Of a stretch of 64,000 nucleotides of DNA, positions 63,976 through 64,000 are shown piece by piece (positions within the stretch are counted from its first letter, which is position 1; the number at the start of each line of letters is the position of its first letter). The translations under genes were made by a program, and so were the position numbers. Origin of the DNA: Acetobacter lovaniensis (GTDB lineage Bacteria; Pseudomonadota; Alphaproteobacteria; Acetobacterales; Acetobacteraceae); the NCBI RefSeq assembly GCF_014207635.1, contig NZ_JACHIE010000001.1, positions 248,001 to 312,000 on the forward strand. The letters run 5' to 3'. The notes beneath the pieces were generated by a model, which saw only the letters and a list, made by a program, of their open reading frames with translations, did not search any database and had not been told where the DNA came from.

Positions 63976-64000
63976 CCGCACCCATTACGCTCAGGTGGCG

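Overview
The window looks like chromosomal DNA of an acetic acid bacterium (Acetobacteraceae, probably Acetobacter or a close relative). The strongest sign is the three-gene operon at 33410-37558 for the membrane-bound, molybdopterin-dependent aldehyde dehydrogenase with its triheme cytochrome c, the enzyme that makes acetic acid. Alphaproteobacterial markers agree: a DUF1013/TrcR protein, two DUF465 proteins, a CarD regulator, an FzlA-like protein and HslV with an N-terminal extension. GC looks high, near 60 percent, except in an AT-rich patch near 51-52.5 kb. I saw no tRNA, rRNA, CRISPR array or intact insertion sequence.

Layout. 0-6 kb: end of a Gfo/Idh oxidoreductase, secD-secF, a small lipoprotein, mscL, rpmE (L31), an Hsp20 chaperone and trcR. 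6-10 kb: two divergent DUF465 genes, purE-purK, and a tandem pair of RadC-like genes of which only one keeps the metal-binding motif. 10-16 kb: uvrD/pcrA, prmA, pepP and an NAD-type isocitrate dehydrogenase. 16-22 kb: FUSC exporter, LysR regulator, prfC and rpsD on the minus strand, then an HdeD-like protein. 22-28.6 kb: a Na+/H+ antiporter with a cyclic-nucleotide-like domain, a three-gene overlapping set (lipoprotein, small membrane protein, peptide-type binding protein), and a PstS-like protein. 28.6-33 kb: pheT, pheS, rplT, rpmI. 33.4-37.6 kb: the aldehyde dehydrogenase operon behind an upstream region with a perfect FNR-type box. 38-44.5 kb: sufE, hslU, hslV and two overlapping histidine kinases. 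44.7-48.8 kb: a zinc-ribbon/Pro-Glu-repeat membrane protein facing ftsE-ftsX-DUF218. 49-53.1 kb: a large autotransporter with Asn-rich repeats and a probable decayed transposase end. 53-57.5 kb: S-formylglutathione hydrolase, bestrophin, carD, TPR-glycosyltransferase. 57.5-64 kb: LpoA-like lipoprotein and rsmI with overlapping divergent starts, a HI0933 flavoprotein, an FzlA-like protein, then minC-minD-minE.

How genes work together. Several groups serve the envelope and division: SecDF drives export, FtsEX and MinCDE control division, FzlA-like protein probably tunes FtsZ, and the LpoA-like protein may support peptidoglycan synthases. The aldehyde dehydrogenase feeds electrons through its cytochrome subunit to ubiquinone. 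Acid and stress functions (Hsp20, HdeD-like, MscL, CPA1 antiporter, HslUV) are spread among housekeeping translation genes. The most notable observations are the FNR-type box before the dehydrogenase operon, the RadC active/inactive pair, the tandem kinases without an output regulator, the autotransporter, the ftsEX-linked zinc-ribbon protein and the rsmI/lpoA start overlap.
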